This document shows positions 1 through 9,017 of a stretch of 44,629 nt of DNA, one piece after another (positions within the stretch are counted from its first letter, which is position 1; each line of letters opens with the position of its first letter). A program made the translations under genes and the position numbers. The stretch comes from a bacterium. GTDB taxonomy: Bacteria; Gemmatimonadota; Gemmatimonadetes; Longimicrobiales; RSA9. The stretch covers positions 1 through 44,629 of the forward strand of contig QGVH01000030.1 in NCBI GenBank assembly GCA_003242735.1. The letters run 5' to 3'. Below the pieces are notes generated by a model that made no database searches, was not told the DNA's origin, and was given only the letters and a program-made list of their open reading frames with translations.

Positions 1-902
1 GCGGGCTGTTCCGCGTCCCCGACGGCTACGAGAAGCCGGTCCTGGTGGCCAGTGCGGACGGCGTGGGGACCAAGCTCAAGGTCGCGATGCGCGCCGGCCG
101 GCACGACACCGTCGGCCACGACCTGGTGAACCACTGCGTCAACGACATCCTGGTCGAGGGCGCGCGGCCGCTGTTCTTCCTCGATTACATCGGCATGGGC
201 CGGCTCGAGGCGGGGACGGTCGAGCAGATCGTGGCGGGTGTTGCGGCGGGCTGCCGCGCCAACGGCTGCGCGCTGCTCGGCGGCGAGACGGCCGAGATGC
301 CGGACTTCTACGCGCCGGGCGAGTACGACCTCGCCGGTTTCATCGTCGGCGTGGTCGAGGAGGACCGCCGTCCGGGCCCGCACCGCGTGCAGGCGGGGGA
401 CCAGCTCATCGGCCTCGCGGCCAGCGGCTTCCACACCAACGGCTACTCGCTCCTCCGCCGCCTCCTGTTCGATCGGCTGGGCCTCGGGCCGGACGATCCG
501 TTCCCGGGGGGCGGTGGGAGCGTCGCCGAGGTCTTGCTCCGCATCCACCGCAGCTACCTCGAGCCCGTCGGCCCGTTGATCGACGCGGGGCTCATCCACG
601 CCCTCGCACACATCACCGGCGGCGGCATCCCGGAGAACCTGGCCCGCGTCCTTCCCCCGGGGCTCGAAGCGCACGTGGACACCGGCGCGTGGACGCCGCC
701 GGCCGAGTTCCGCACCGTTGCGGAGCTCGGGCCGGTCCCGCGGGATGAGATGTTCCGCACGTTCAACATGGGCGTTGGCATGATTCTGGTCGTGCCGCCC
801 CGTGCCGTGGACGACGTCACCGGCCGGGCCCGCGCCGCAGGCGTCGAAGCATGGGCCATCGGCGATGTCCGGGCGGGGACCGGAGGCGTTGTCCTCCACT
901 GA
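1..902 (+). CDS. purM: Phosphoribosylformylglycinamidine cyclo-ligase, 5' truncated
   Basis: AIR synthetase, fifth step of de novo purine synthesis: it closes the imidazole ring of FGAM using ATP, in the cytoplasm. The reading frame is already open at base 3, so the gene begins outside the window; about 299 residues are visible against a usual length near 345, so roughly the first 45 are missing. Family motifs seen are ADGVGTK (close to the cut end), the GGETAEMP segment and ITGGGIPENL in the C-terminal half. The stop codon is intact. A GTG at 45 is only an internal Val codon in the conserved DGVGTK strand, not a start. The next gene follows after 24 bases on the same strand, so the two may share a transcript. 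Identification is firm. Confidence 0.96.
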   Translation, partial: GLFRVPDGYEKPVLVASADGVGTKLKVAMRAGRHDTVGHDLVNHCVNDILVEGARPLFFLDYIGMGRLEAGTVEQIVAGVAAGCRANGCALLGGETAEMPDFYAPGEYDLAGFIVGVVEEDRRPGPHRVQAGDQLIGLAASGFHTNGYSLLRRLLFDRLGLGPDDPFPGGGGSVAEVLLRIHRSYLEPVGPLIDAGLIHALAHITGGGIPENLARVLPPGLEAHVDTGAWTPPAEFRTVAELGPVPRDEMFRTFNMGVGMILVVPPRAVDDVTGRARAAGVEAWAIGDVRAGTGGVVLH

Positions 903-926
903 CCGCCTCAACCCCAAGGGCGTGAC

Positions 927-1934
927 ATGGCAGGCAGTCGCTCGAGCCGATCCGGCCTTGCGCCGGCACTGCTGTCTCTCGCTTTCCTGCTGGCGCCGGC
1001 CGCCGCGGTCGCGCAGGAAGACGATCTGGCTGCCCTCTGCGCGGTCGCTGCGTCCGGCAGGTCCACCGCGGCCCTGCGTTTCTGCAACCTCGTCGCCGAG
1101 GGCGTGGAGGCGGTCCAGCCGCGGATCGGCCTCGCCGCCGCCGGCGGCAACCCGGTGGCCGGCACGGCCAGCACGCTGGGCATGCGGATCGGGCGCTTCC
1201 CGCGCTACAGCATCGGCGGGCGGATCACGGCGGTCCGGGCCGAGCTGCCCCCGATCCGCAGGATCGGGGGGGTCGGTGACATCGACTTCGCGGTCGGCGC
1301 CCTCGCCGTGGACGGCGCCGTCGGTCTGTTCCAGGGCTTCTCCCCGGCGATCACCATCGGCGGCGTGCTCTCCCTCGACCTGCTGGGCAGTGCGGGCTTC
1401 CTGCTGCTGCCGGGCGGCGAGGGCTTCGGCGACACGCCGTTCACCTGGGGCGCGGGCCTCCGCCTCGGCATCCTGCGGGAGTCGTTCACGGTCCCCGGGA
1501 TCTCCGTTTCGGCCATGTACCGGCGGGTGGGGGACATCGAGTTCGGAGACCCTGCGCTCCGGGGCACGGACGCCTGGTTCGGGGCCGAAGGCTTCAGCAA
1601 CCTGAGCGTGCGGGGGACGGTCGGGAAGCGGCTCTTCGGCTTCGGCCTCACGGCGGGCGCCGGCTACGACCGCTACTCCACGGACGTCGCCTGGCGGTTC
1701 GTGGATCCCGCCGACCCGGGCGGCGTGCCGGTCTCGGTCGCCATGGAGGGCTTCAGCAACGACCGGTTCACGCTCTTCGTCAACGGGTCGGTCACCGTGC
1801 TGATCCTGACCGCGAGCCTCGAGCTGGGGTGGCAGCAGGGCGGGGGGGCGGTGCCGGGCCCCGTCCCGCCCACGGAGTTCGATCCCGAGAAGGGCACTCT
1901 GTTCGGCAGCTTCGCCCTGCGCATCTCTCCCTGA
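927..1934 (+). CDS. Secreted, probably outer-membrane beta-barrel protein of unknown function
   Basis: A 335-residue protein with a clear Sec signal peptide: a basic start, a Leu/Ala-rich core and an Ala-Val-Ala-Gln cleavage region near residue 29. The mature part is rich in Gly and in alternating hydrophobic/polar stretches. Several repeats of a strand-turn pattern (for example GFSPAITIGG and LRLGILRESF) are typical of small transmembrane barrels, and it ends in short strands closing with LRISP. I do not recognise the family. It sits between purM and ribD, with only 7 bases before ribD, so it may be cotranscribed without sharing their function. Outer-membrane location is inferred from composition, not from a known domain. 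Confidence 0.75.
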   Translation: MAGSRSSRSGLAPALLSLAFLLAPAAAVAQEDDLAALCAVAASGRSTAALRFCNLVAEGVEAVQPRIGLAAAGGNPVAGTASTLGMRIGRFPRYSIGGRITAVRAELPPIRRIGGVGDIDFAVGALAVDGAVGLFQGFSPAITIGGVLSLDLLGSAGFLLLPGGEGFGDTPFTWGAGLRLGILRESFTVPGISVSAMYRRVGDIEFGDPALRGTDAWFGAEGFSNLSVRGTVGKRLFGFGLTAGAGYDRYSTDVAWRFVDPADPGGVPVSVAMEGFSNDRFTLFVNGSVTVLILTASLELGWQQGGGAVPGPVPPTEFDPEKGTLFGSFALRISP

Positions 1935-1941
1935 ACGCGGT

Positions 1942-3045
1942 ATGGCGCCGGCGCCGACGCCAGAGGACCGGGAATGGATGCGGCGCGCCGTTGAACTGGC
2001 GTGGCGCGGTTGGGGCCGGGTGCACCCCAACCCGCTCGTGGGCGCCGTGGTCGTGCGCGACGGCGAGCGGATCGCGGAGGGCTGGCACGCCCAGTACGGC
2101 GGGCCCCACGCGGAAGCCGTCGCTCTCGCCGCCGCAGGCGAGCGGGCGCGCGGCGCCACGCTCTACACCACCCTCGAGCCGTGCGCGCACCACGGCAAGA
2201 CGCCGCCGTGCGCCGCGGCCATCGAGGCGGCGGGCATCGCCCGGGTCGTGTACGGCGCCCGGGACCCGCACCCCGAGGCCGGGGGCGGCGCGGACCGGCT
2301 CGCCCGTGCGGGCGTGGAAGTGGTGGGCGGGGTCGAGGCCGACGCGGTCCGGGCACAGAACGCGGCGTTCTTCCACGTCGTCGAGCGGGGCTCGGTCTAC
2401 GTCGCGCTCAAATACGCGCTCTCCCTGGACGCCCGGCTCGGCGCCGCACCCGGGCGCGCCACGCCGGTGACGGGCGAGGCCGCGCGCGCCGAGACGCACC
2501 GGCTGCGTGCCGGATTCGATGCGATCATGGTGGGCAGCCGGACCGCTCTGGTGGATGATCCCCTGCTCACGGTCCGGGGCGACATCGTGCCCCGCGTACC
2601 ACCCGTCCGGATCGTCCTCGACACGGAGGCACGGCTCCCTCTCGCCAGTCGCCTCGCGGCGACCGCCGCCGAGACACCGACGTGGGTGGTGTGCGCGGAG
2701 GACGCGCCCCCGGAACGGCGATCGGCCCTCGAGGCCGCGGGCGTCCGAGTGCTCAGCGCCCCGCGAGGGCCCGGCGGGCTCGCGCTGGACGCGGTCCTCT
2801 CCGCCCTGTGGGAGGCGGGCATCCGCTCCGTGCTCTGCGAGGGCGGCGGCACCCTCGGTTCGGCGCTCCTCGCCGAGGACCGGGTGGCGCGGCTGTACCT
2901 CTTCTTCGCGCCGAAGCTCTACGGCCCGGACGGGCCGCCGGCGTTCACTTCGCCGCTGTCGGCCGCGGCCACCGACGCCTGGGTGCGGACCGACCTCCGG
3001 GAGCTCGGGCAGGATGTGCTGCTGGTGCTGGACCGGGCGTGGTGA
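1942..3045 (+). CDS. ribD: Bifunctional riboflavin deaminase/reductase RibD
   Basis: Carries out two successive steps of riboflavin synthesis: deamination of the GTP-derived pyrimidine, then NADPH reduction of the ribosyl side chain. The N-terminal CDA-like deaminase domain (about residues 10-145) holds the zinc site HAE at 56-58 and Cys81/Cys90 in the EPCAHHGKTPPC motif. The C-terminal reductase domain (about 150-367) holds ALSLDAR and the GSRTALVDDPLLTVR substrate loop. At 367 residues it has the usual full length. The ATG start lies 10 bases upstream of the deaminase helix and fits. A 239-base gap separates it from ribE, which has its own candidate promoter. Confidence 0.97.
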   Translation: MAPAPTPEDREWMRRAVELAWRGWGRVHPNPLVGAVVVRDGERIAEGWHAQYGGPHAEAVALAAAGERARGATLYTTLEPCAHHGKTPPCAAAIEAAGIARVVYGARDPHPEAGGGADRLARAGVEVVGGVEADAVRAQNAAFFHVVERGSVYVALKYALSLDARLGAAPGRATPVTGEAARAETHRLRAGFDAIMVGSRTALVDDPLLTVRGDIVPRVPPVRIVLDTEARLPLASRLAATAAETPTWVVCAEDAPPERRSALEAAGVRVLSAPRGPGGLALDAVLSALWEAGIRSVLCEGGGTLGSALLAEDRVARLYLFFAPKLYGPDGPPAFTSPLSAAATDAWVRTDLRELGQDVLLVLDRAW

Positions 3046-3155
3046 CGCATCAGCCGGCCCCCGTCCCCGGAAACCTCGGCGCCCCACCCAACGCCGCCCC
3101 GTGCTCGATCCCTCCCGTCCGTGACCACGGCACGACGAGGGCCCGGGCAGCGCCC

Positions 3156-3185
3156 CTGTCCGGCGCTCCGACCTCGGCCTAGATT
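3156..3185 (+). promoter_or_regulatory. Weak candidate promoter for the ribE operon
   Basis: CTGTCC (3156-3161), an 18-base spacer, then TAGATT (3180-3185). The -10 matches that read upstream of dus; the -35 is poor. It lies in the 239-base ribD-ribE gap and would give a leader of about 93 bases. No FMN riboswitch motif was recognised in that gap. Confidence 0.35.
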
Positions 3186-3284
3186 CCGGCCCCGCCGCGG
3201 GGCGGAACGGCGCACCCGGCCACGGCGCTTTCCGCGTCCGTCGGGGTAGGACGTACACGGCAGACCGGGGCGAGGTCACGAACC

Positions 3285-3896
3285 ATGTTCACCGGGATCG
3301 TCGAGGAAGTCGGACGCGTGCGCCGCGTGGCGCCGCACGGCGGAGGACTCCGCCTCGAGATCGAGGCGGAACGGGTGCTGGAACGCCTGCGCCGCGGCGA
3401 CTCCATCGCGGTGGACGGCGTCTGCCAGACCGTCGTGGACATCGACGCCGCCGGCTTCGCCGTCATCGCCGTCGCGCCCACGCTCGCCGTGACGACCCTC
3501 GGGTCGTTCGGGCCTGGGCGCCGCGTCAACCTCGAGCGGGCGCTGGCGCTCGGCGACCGCCTCGGCGGCCACATCGTCCAGGGCCACGTGGACGGGCTCG
3601 GCACGGTCCTCGCCCTCGAGCCGAAGGGCGAGCACGTGATCCTCGACGTCCGTCTACCGGACGCCGTCGCGGAGGTCTCCGTGCCGCGCGGCTCGATCTG
3701 CGTCAACGGCGTGAGCCTCACGATCCAGGAGCTGCCGGCCCCGGACGTGGCACGCATCGCCCTCGTCCCCTATACCTGGGACCACACGGCGCTCCGCGAC
3801 CTCCGGCCGGGAGACGCCGTGAACCTCGAGGGCGACATGATCGGCAAGTTCGTCGTGCACTACCTCTCGCGTACCGCCCGGGCCGGCGCCGCGTAG
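3285..3896 (+). CDS. ribE: Riboflavin synthase alpha subunit
   Basis: Catalyses the dismutation of two 6,7-dimethyl-8-ribityllumazines into riboflavin and the pyrimidine precursor. The protein has the diagnostic [10 protein letters not shown] start and two tandem lumazine-binding barrels, about residues 1-97 and 98-195; the second opens with [20 protein letters not shown] and the closing [11 protein letters not shown] strand are also typical. At 203 residues the length is normal for the family. The ATG is preceded by a GAGG ribosome site. It is the first gene of the tightly spaced ribE-ribBA-ribH-nusB run. Confidence 0.97.
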   Translation: MFTGIVEEVGRVRRVAPHGGGLRLEIEAERVLERLRRGDSIAVDGVCQTVVDIDAAGFAVIAVAPTLAVTTLGSFGPGRRVNLERALALGDRLGGHIVQGHVDGLGTVLALEPKGEHVILDVRLPDAVAEVSVPRGSICVNGVSLTIQELPAPDVARIALVPYTWDHTALRDLRPGDAVNLEGDMIGKFVVHYLSRTARAGAA

Positions 3897-3928
3897 CGCC
3901 GCGCCGCCGCTCCGGGGGGGAGGAAGAC

Positions 3929-5170
3929 ATGCCGTTCGATTCGGTCGAAGACGCGATCCGGGACATCCGGGAAGGGCGCATGGTCATCGTCGCCGACGAC
4001 GAGGACCGCGAGAACGAGGGCGACCTCGTCTGCGCCGCCGCCAAGATCACGCCCGAGATCGTCAACTTCATGGCCACGCACGGCCGCGGCCTCATCTGCG
4101 TCGCGCTGACCCCCGAGCGCGCGGACGCGCTCGACCTGCCGCTCATGGTCGAGAACAACACCGACCCCAACGGCACCGCGTTCACCGTCACGGTGGACGG
4201 CCATTCGCGCTTCGGCATCACCACCGGGATCAGCGCGCACGACCGCGCCCGGACGATCCAGCTCCTCGCGGACGAGAACACCCGGCCGTCCGACCTCCGG
4301 CGGCCCGGCCACGTGATGCCGCTGCGCGCCGTGCCGGGCGGCGTGCTCCGCCGTGTCGGCCAGACGGAAGCGTCCGTGGATCTGGCCCGGCTGGCGGGCC
4401 TGCCGCCGGTGGGGGTCATCTGCGAGATCCTCAACCCGGACGGCACCATGGCCCGGCGGCCGCAGCTCGAGGAGTTCGCCAAGAAGCACGGGCTCAAGTT
4501 CATCACGGTCGCCCAGCTCGTCGCATACCGGCTCCGGCACGAGCGCCTGGTCCGCCGCGTGGCCGAGGCCTCGCTGCCCACGCCGTTCGGGGAGTTCCGG
4601 CTGATCGCGTACGAGAGCCAGGTGGACAACCGCGAGCACGTCGCCCTCGTCAGGGGCGACATCGCCGGCAAGAAGAACGTGCTCGTCCGCATGCACTCCG
4701 AGTGTCTCACGGGCGACGTCTTCCACTCGCTCCGTTGCGACTGTGGCGAGCAGCTCCACGCGGCGATGCGCCGCATTCAGGAGGTCGGCGAGGGCGCGGT
4801 GGTCTACCTGCGGCAGGAGGGGCGGGGCATCGGACTCGGCAACAAGATCAAGGCCTACGCGCTCCAGGATCAGGGTCAGGACACCGTCGAGGCCAACGAG
4901 TCGCTCGGCTTCAAGCCGGATCTCCGCGATTACGGCATCGGCGCCCAGATCCTGCTCGACCTGGGCCTCTCCTCGATCCGGTTGCTCACGAACAACCCGC
5001 GCAAGATCGTCGGGCTCGAGGGCTACGGCCTGCGGATCGCGGGACGTGAGCCCATCCAGGTCGCGCCGACGCCGTACAACCGTCGGTATCTCGAAACCAA
5101 GCGGAGCAAGCTCGGCCACCTGCTCATGGAAACCCCCACCCCGGACGTGGAACATGAGCCAGCGCGCTGA
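3929..5170 (+). CDS. ribBA: Bifunctional DHBP synthase / GTP cyclohydrolase II
   Basis: Supplies both precursors of riboflavin: 3,4-dihydroxy-2-butanone 4-phosphate from ribulose 5-phosphate (N-terminal half) and the pyrimidine from GTP (C-terminal half). The DHBP part carries the acidic [10 protein letters not shown] loop at residues 23-32 and [11 protein letters not shown]. The cyclohydrolase part carries the zinc ligands Cys259, Cys270 and Cys272 in [17 protein letters not shown], then [10 protein letters not shown] and NNPRKI. Both halves therefore look active. The fused protein is 413 residues, as usual. The GGGGGGAGGA run before the ATG is a good ribosome site. Its 3' end overlaps the ribH start by 17 bases. 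Confidence 0.97.
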   Translation: MPFDSVEDAIRDIREGRMVIVADDEDRENEGDLVCAAAKITPEIVNFMATHGRGLICVALTPERADALDLPLMVENNTDPNGTAFTVTVDGHSRFGITTGISAHDRARTIQLLADENTRPSDLRRPGHVMPLRAVPGGVLRRVGQTEASVDLARLAGLPPVGVICEILNPDGTMARRPQLEEFAKKHGLKFITVAQLVAYRLRHERLVRRVAEASLPTPFGEFRLIAYESQVDNREHVALVRGDIAGKKNVLVRMHSECLTGDVFHSLRCDCGEQLHAAMRRIQEVGEGAVVYLRQEGRGIGLGNKIKAYALQDQGQDTVEANESLGFKPDLRDYGIGAQILLDLGLSSIRLLTNNPRKIVGLEGYGLRIAGREPIQVAPTPYNRRYLETKRSKLGHLLMETPTPDVEHEPAR

Positions 5171-5663
5171 GGCCGGACGCCCGGCCGAACTGCGCGGCCG
5201 GCTCGACGGCAGCACGGGACGGTTCGCCATCGTCGCGAGCCGGTTCAACGAAATGGTCACCGAGCGCCTCGTGGAAGGCGCACGCGCCGCGCTACTTCAG
5301 CACGAGGTCCCCGAGACCGCCATCGACGTCATCACGGTCCCGGGAACCTGGGAATTGCCGCAGGCGGCCGAGCGCGTGGCCCGGACCGGCCGCTACGCGG
5401 CGATCATCGCCATCGGCTGCGTGATCCGTGGCGAGACGCCACACTTCGATTTCATTGCCGCCGAGGCCGCCCGCGGCCTTGGCGCCACCGCTCGGGCGAC
5501 CGGCGTCCCCATCACGTTCGGCGTGCTCACCACCGACACCGCCGAGCAGGCCCTGGCCCGCGCCGGCGGCGCCAAGGGCAACAAGGGCTGGGAGGCCGCG
5601 CTCGCGGCCCTCGAAATGGCGGACCTCTTCCGGCGCCTGGAGGGAGCTGGTGAGGGAACGTAG
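5154..5663 (+). CDS. ribH: 6,7-dimethyl-8-ribityllumazine synthase
   Basis: Joins the pyrimidine and DHBP to give lumazine, the step before RibE; such enzymes form 60-meric or pentameric shells. Motifs present: SRFN (residues 29-32), [21 protein letters not shown] with the catalytic His97, and the C-terminal QALARAGG and GNKGWEAA. The start is the ATG at 5154, inside the last codons of ribBA in another frame, giving 169 residues; the frame stays open upstream but has no lumazine synthase character there. The overlap indicates translational coupling to ribBA. Confidence 0.96.
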   Translation: MSQRAEAGRPAELRGRLDGSTGRFAIVASRFNEMVTERLVEGARAALLQHEVPETAIDVITVPGTWELPQAAERVARTGRYAAIIAIGCVIRGETPHFDFIAAEAARGLGATARATGVPITFGVLTTDTAEQALARAGGAKGNKGWEAALAALEMADLFRRLEGAGEGT

Positions 5664-6096
5664 CCGCGCCCGTGCCTGGGCCGTTCAGGTGCTCTACGCC
5701 TGGGAAATGCGCGCGCCGGGCGCCACGCCGTTGGACGTCCTCGGGGACTTCAGCCGCGAGCGCAGGATCGCCCCCGCCAGCCGCGGGTACCTCGAACGCA
5801 TCCTCCGGATCGTGGCCGAACACAAGGACACGATCGACGCCGCGCTGCAGGCCGCGCTGACCAACTGGCGGCTCGATCGCCTCGCCGCCATCGACCGCAA
5901 CATCCTGCGGGTCGCGGCCGCGGAGATCCTGTACGTTGACGAGGTGCCGTCCCCGGTCTCCATCCAAGAGGCCATCGTCCTCGCTGAGAAATACGGGACC
6001 GTGGACAGCCCGCGCTTCGTCAACGGCGTGCTCGACGCGCTGATGCGACAGCACCGGCCGCACGAGCGGCGGCCCCGCGACGGAGGGCGGTCCTGA
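5650..6096 (+). CDS. nusB: Transcription antitermination factor NusB
   Basis: RNA-binding partner of NusE (S10) that recognises boxA in rRNA leaders and promotes antitermination. The 148-residue all-helical protein shows [16 protein letters not shown] at its start, NWRLDRLAAIDRNILRVA, an EILY segment, and the conserved SIQEAIVLAEKYGT and FVNGVLDAL near the end. The start is the GTG at 5650, overlapping the last 14 bases of ribH. Position after ribH is a common bacterial arrangement. A boxA-like site is seen in this window in the rRNA leader (44108-44120), a plausible target. Confidence 0.95.
   Translation: MRERSRARAWAVQVLYAWEMRAPGATPLDVLGDFSRERRIAPASRGYLERILRIVAEHKDTIDAALQAALTNWRLDRLAAIDRNILRVAAAEILYVDEVPSPVSIQEAIVLAEKYGTVDSPRFVNGVLDALMRQHRPHERRPRDGGRS
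6082..6086 (+). promoter_or_regulatory. Ribosome binding site favouring a CTG start for the glycosyltransferase
   Basis: GGAGG stands 6 bases before a CTG at 6093, but 21 bases before the first ATG at 6108. Reading from the CTG adds KVLV in front of MNWQD, the first Rossmann strand expected at the start of a GT-B enzyme. Confidence 0.5.
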
Positions 6097-7208
6097 AGGT
6101 CCTCGTCATGAACTGGCAGGACCGGCTGAACCCCCGCGCGGGGGGCGCCGAGACCCACCTGCACGAGGTCTTCGGCCGGCTCGCGGCGTGGGGCCACCAG
6201 GTGACGCTGCTCGTTTCCGGCTGGCCTGGCGCCCCGCAGCGCGAGGTCGTGGACGGGATGGACGTGCACCGCACGGGCGGGCGCCATACATTCAGTCTGG
6301 CGGCACCGGCCTATTACCGCCGCCACCTCCGGGACCTCGAGTTCGACGTCATGGTCGAGGACCTGAACAAGGTCCCTCTGTTCACGCCGCTCTGGGGGCG
6401 TCACCCGCTCGTGCTGCTGGTGCACCACCTGTTCGGCGCCACGGCCTTCGCGGAGGCCTCCGTGCCGTTCGCCGCCGCCACCTGGCTGCTCGAGCGGCCG
6501 CTCGGGCTCCTCTACCGCCGCGTCCCGGCTCAGGCCGTCTCCCGCAGCACCGCGGAGGACCTGGCCCGGCGCGGGCTCGATCCGGACCGGATCCGCGTGA
6601 TCCCCAACGGCGTGGACCTCGAGTTCTACCGGCCGGATCCCTCCGTCCCTCGCTTCGACCGGCCCACGATCCTCTATCTCGGGCGGCTCAAGCGCTACAA
6701 GCGCGTGGACCTGGTGCTGCGCGCCGCGGCGAAGCTCCGCGACGAAGGCGTCGAGGCCCGCGTCATCATCGCCGGCCAGGGCGACCACGCGCCGGCACTC
6801 GCGCGGCTCCGCGACCGGCTCGGCCTCGCCGACCTCGTCGAAATGCCGGGGTTCGTCTCCGAGGAGACGAAGCGAGAGCTCTTCCGCCGCGCATGGGTGC
6901 ACGTGCTCACCTCGCCCAAGGAGGGTTGGGGGATCACGAACCTCGAGGCCGCAGCGTGCGGGACGCCCACGGTCGCCAGCGATTCCCCGGGCCTGCGCGA
7001 CTCCGTGGCACACGGCGAATCGGGCTTCCTGGTGCCGCACGGAGACGTGGATGCCCTGGCCGCCACGCTGCGCCGCCTCCTCGTGGACGCCGCGCTGCGG
7101 GAGCGGATCGGCAGGAGCGCGCGGGCGTTCGCGGAACGCTTCAGTTGGGATCGGGCGGCGCGGGAGACGGAGGCGCATCTGCTGGAAATCGCGGAGCGGG
7201 CCGCATGA
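6093..7208 (+). CDS. GT4-family glycosyltransferase
   Basis: Retaining GT-B glycosyltransferase, probably acting on an envelope glycolipid or polysaccharide; donor and acceptor cannot be read. The N-terminal domain has NWQD and the Gly-rich AGGAETHLHEVF loop. The C-terminal domain has ILYLGRLKRYKR and the nucleotide-sugar motif KEGWGITNLEAAACGTP with its two Glu residues. Length is 371 residues from the CTG, normal for the family. I chose CTG 6093 because it has a well-spaced GGAGG and restores the first beta strand; ATG 6108 is the conservative alternative. It overlaps the nusB stop codon, so translation is probably coupled. Family assignment is sure, substrate unknown. Confidence 0.88.
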   Translation: MKVLVMNWQDRLNPRAGGAETHLHEVFGRLAAWGHQVTLLVSGWPGAPQREVVDGMDVHRTGGRHTFSLAAPAYYRRHLRDLEFDVMVEDLNKVPLFTPLWGRHPLVLLVHHLFGATAFAEASVPFAAATWLLERPLGLLYRRVPAQAVSRSTAEDLARRGLDPDRIRVIPNGVDLEFYRPDPSVPRFDRPTILYLGRLKRYKRVDLVLRAAAKLRDEGVEARVIIAGQGDHAPALARLRDRLGLADLVEMPGFVSEETKRELFRRAWVHVLTSPKEGWGITNLEAAACGTPTVASDSPGLRDSVAHGESGFLVPHGDVDALAATLRRLLVDAALRERIGRSARAFAERFSWDRAARETEAHLLEIAERAA

Positions 7209-7258
7209 CCTCCAGAGCTGGCTCGACCCGTCAACGACCACGCACGCCGGGAGGGCGT

Positions 7259-7603
7259 ATGATCATCAACATCTCCGCCCGTCACTGCAGGGTCGCCGAC
7301 TCCATCCGCCGCCGCGCCGAGGACCGGCTCCGCAAGATGGTCCGCTTCGAGCCGCGCATCGATTCCGCCGACGTCGTCTTCGAGCACGACCACGGCTTCT
7401 ACGCCGTGGAGGTCCGCGCCTTCGTCACCGGTCGCTCGACGGTGGTCGCGCACGCGGCCGCCGCCGACGCCCGCGCCGCGCTGGATCAGGTCCTGTCCAG
7501 GCTGGGTACGCGACTCCGGCGGCAGCACGATCGTAGCCGTGAGCACTCCGTCGGGACCCCGAAATCCGAGGACTCGTTCCAGAAAGGCATCGTGGCAAGG
7601 TGA
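7259..7603 (+). CDS. hpf: Ribosome hibernation-promoting factor, short form
   Basis: Binds the 30S decoding centre and inactivates ribosomes in poor growth conditions. The 114 residues cover only the HPF/YfiA (S30AE) fold: ISARHCRVADSIRRRAEDRL at the start, VRFEPRIDSADVVF, and a DARAALDQVLSRLGTRL helix. The C-terminal dimerisation domain of long HPF is absent, replaced by a charged tail. The start is the ATG at 7259, which has GGAGGG just upstream; the open frame before it belongs to no recognised protein. Its stop overlaps the hprK start by 4 bases (GTGA), tying it to the PTS operon, much as hpf neighbours PTS-related genes in Proteobacteria. Confidence 0.93.
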   Translation: MIINISARHCRVADSIRRRAEDRLRKMVRFEPRIDSADVVFEHDHGFYAVEVRAFVTGRSTVVAHAAAADARAALDQVLSRLGTRLRRQHDRSREHSVGTPKSEDSFQKGIVAR

Positions 7604-8559
7604 AGGGGCTGTCTGTCCGTGAATTCTTCCAGCAGCGCCAGGAGAGCCTCTCGCTCGAGCTGCTGACTGGCGACGCCGGGCTCGATCGCATCATCGAGGA
7701 ACCGAACCTGTCCAGCCCCGGTCTCGTCCTCGCCGGCTACGCCGACCGCCTGCCCCACGGCAGGATCCAGGTCCTCGGCGAGACCGAGGTCGCGTTCCTC
7801 GCGTCCCTGCCACCCGATCGTCTCCGCGCGACGCTCGACTCCTTCTTCGGCCTCGACATCCCGGCCGTGATCGTCTCGAAGGGGCTCGACGTTCCGGCCG
7901 CAATGGTCGAGGCCGCACGAACGCACCACGTCCCGCTCCTCCGCTCCACCCTCAAGACGGGTGAGCTGTACCGCCGGACGCAGTCCTATCTCGAGGAGTT
8001 TTTCGCGCCGTCCACGACCGTGCACGGCTCGCTGGCCGACGTGTACGGGGTGGGCCTGCTGTTCGTCGGCCGGAGCGGGATCGGCAAGAGCGAGTGCGTG
8101 CTGGACCTGGTCGAGCGCGGCCACCGCCTCGTCGCGGATGATGTCGTCCACATCACGCGCCGCGGCAACGACATCCTCATCGGGCGGGGCCACGAGCTCC
8201 AGCGGCACCACATGGAGATCCGTGGGATCGGGATCATTGACATCCCGGCCCTCTTCGGGATCCGGGCGATCCGGCAGCAGAAGCGCATCGAGGTCGTGGT
8301 CCAGCTCGAGGATTGGAACGACCGCACGTACTACGACCGCACCGGGCTCATTGCCGAAGAGGTGGAGATCCTCGGGGTCAAGGTGCCCAAGGTCGTCATC
8401 CCGTTGAACCCCGGCAAGAACATCACCGTCATTTGCGAGGTGGTCGCGATGAACCACCTACTCAAGTACACCGGCGTGCATTCCGCCGCGCTGTTCAACC
8501 AGCGCCTCCAGGAGGCGATGCGCCCCGTACGGGAGTACCTGCGGGAAGACTATGAGTGA
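7600..8559 (+). CDS. hprK: HPr kinase/phosphorylase
   Basis: Phosphorylates and dephosphorylates the regulatory serine of HPr in response to metabolites, linking sugar supply to gene control. The N-terminal domain (about 1-130) is followed by the catalytic domain with the Walker A GRSGIGKS at residues 157-164, the acidic ADDVV at 179-183, and the family signature MEIRGIGIIDIPALFG at 205-220. The length of 319 is usual. It starts at GTG within the hpf stop and overlaps the EIIA start by 8 bases. Its substrate, HPr with an intact serine, is encoded 2.4 kb downstream in the same run, so this is a complete regulatory pair. Confidence 0.97.
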   Translation: MKGLSVREFFQQRQESLSLELLTGDAGLDRIIEEPNLSSPGLVLAGYADRLPHGRIQVLGETEVAFLASLPPDRLRATLDSFFGLDIPAVIVSKGLDVPAAMVEAARTHHVPLLRSTLKTGELYRRTQSYLEEFFAPSTTVHGSLADVYGVGLLFVGRSGIGKSECVLDLVERGHRLVADDVVHITRRGNDILIGRGHELQRHHMEIRGIGIIDIPALFGIRAIRQQKRIEVVVQLEDWNDRTYYDRTGLIAEEVEILGVKVPKVVIPLNPGKNITVICEVVAMNHLLKYTGVHSAALFNQRLQEAMRPVREYLREDYE

Positions 8560-8971
8560 GCCGCAGCCGCCCATCGGCATCGTGATTGCACACGGCACGC
8601 TCGCCGAGGGCCTCGTGGATGCCGTGCGCCAGATCTCCGGCATCGAGCCGGGGGTACTCATCCCCCTGAGCAACAGGGGGCTCTCGCCCGACGCGGTCGT
8701 CGAAGCGGTCGAGCACGCCGCGGCCGGCCGCCCCGTCGTCGTCTTCACGGACATGCTCGGCGGGAGCTGCACCTACGCGGCGCGCCGGTTCGCCCACGCG
8801 CGGCCGGACATCATCGTGGTCGGAGGCGTGAACCTCCCGATGCTCCTGGACTTCGTGTTGCACCGCGAGCTGCCGCCGGCCGAGCTGCTCGAGCGTCTGT
8901 TGACCCGCGGCCGCCCTTCGGTGTGCTACGCGCCCGGCGCTGTCGAACGGCGCGAGGCCACCGGCGGCTGA
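8552..8971 (+). CDS. PTS EIIA component, mannose family
   Basis: Phosphocarrier that takes the phosphate from HPr and passes it to EIIB. The 139 residues show the mannose-family EIIA fold: IGIVIAHG with the phosphorylated His14, VVVFTDMLGGSCTYAA, and GGVNLPMLLDFVL. It is a standalone EIIA, unlike E. coli ManX where A and B are fused. The ATG overlaps the hprK stop, and the EIIB gene follows after 46 bases. Specificity of the transporter cannot be told from sequence. Confidence 0.94.
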   Translation: MSEPQPPIGIVIAHGTLAEGLVDAVRQISGIEPGVLIPLSNRGLSPDAVVEAVEHAAAGRPVVVFTDMLGGSCTYAARRFAHARPDIIVVGGVNLPMLLDFVLHRELPPAELLERLLTRGRPSVCYAPGAVERREATGG

Positions 8972-9017
8972 CCGGCCCGAGTGGGGCCGGCCCCTCGCGA
9001 TCCGGAGGCGAGTAGGC

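Noticed and set aside
3046..3284. Possible FMN riboswitch before ribE
   Set aside because: None of the conserved RFN-element segments could be found in either orientation; only a weak promoter was seen.
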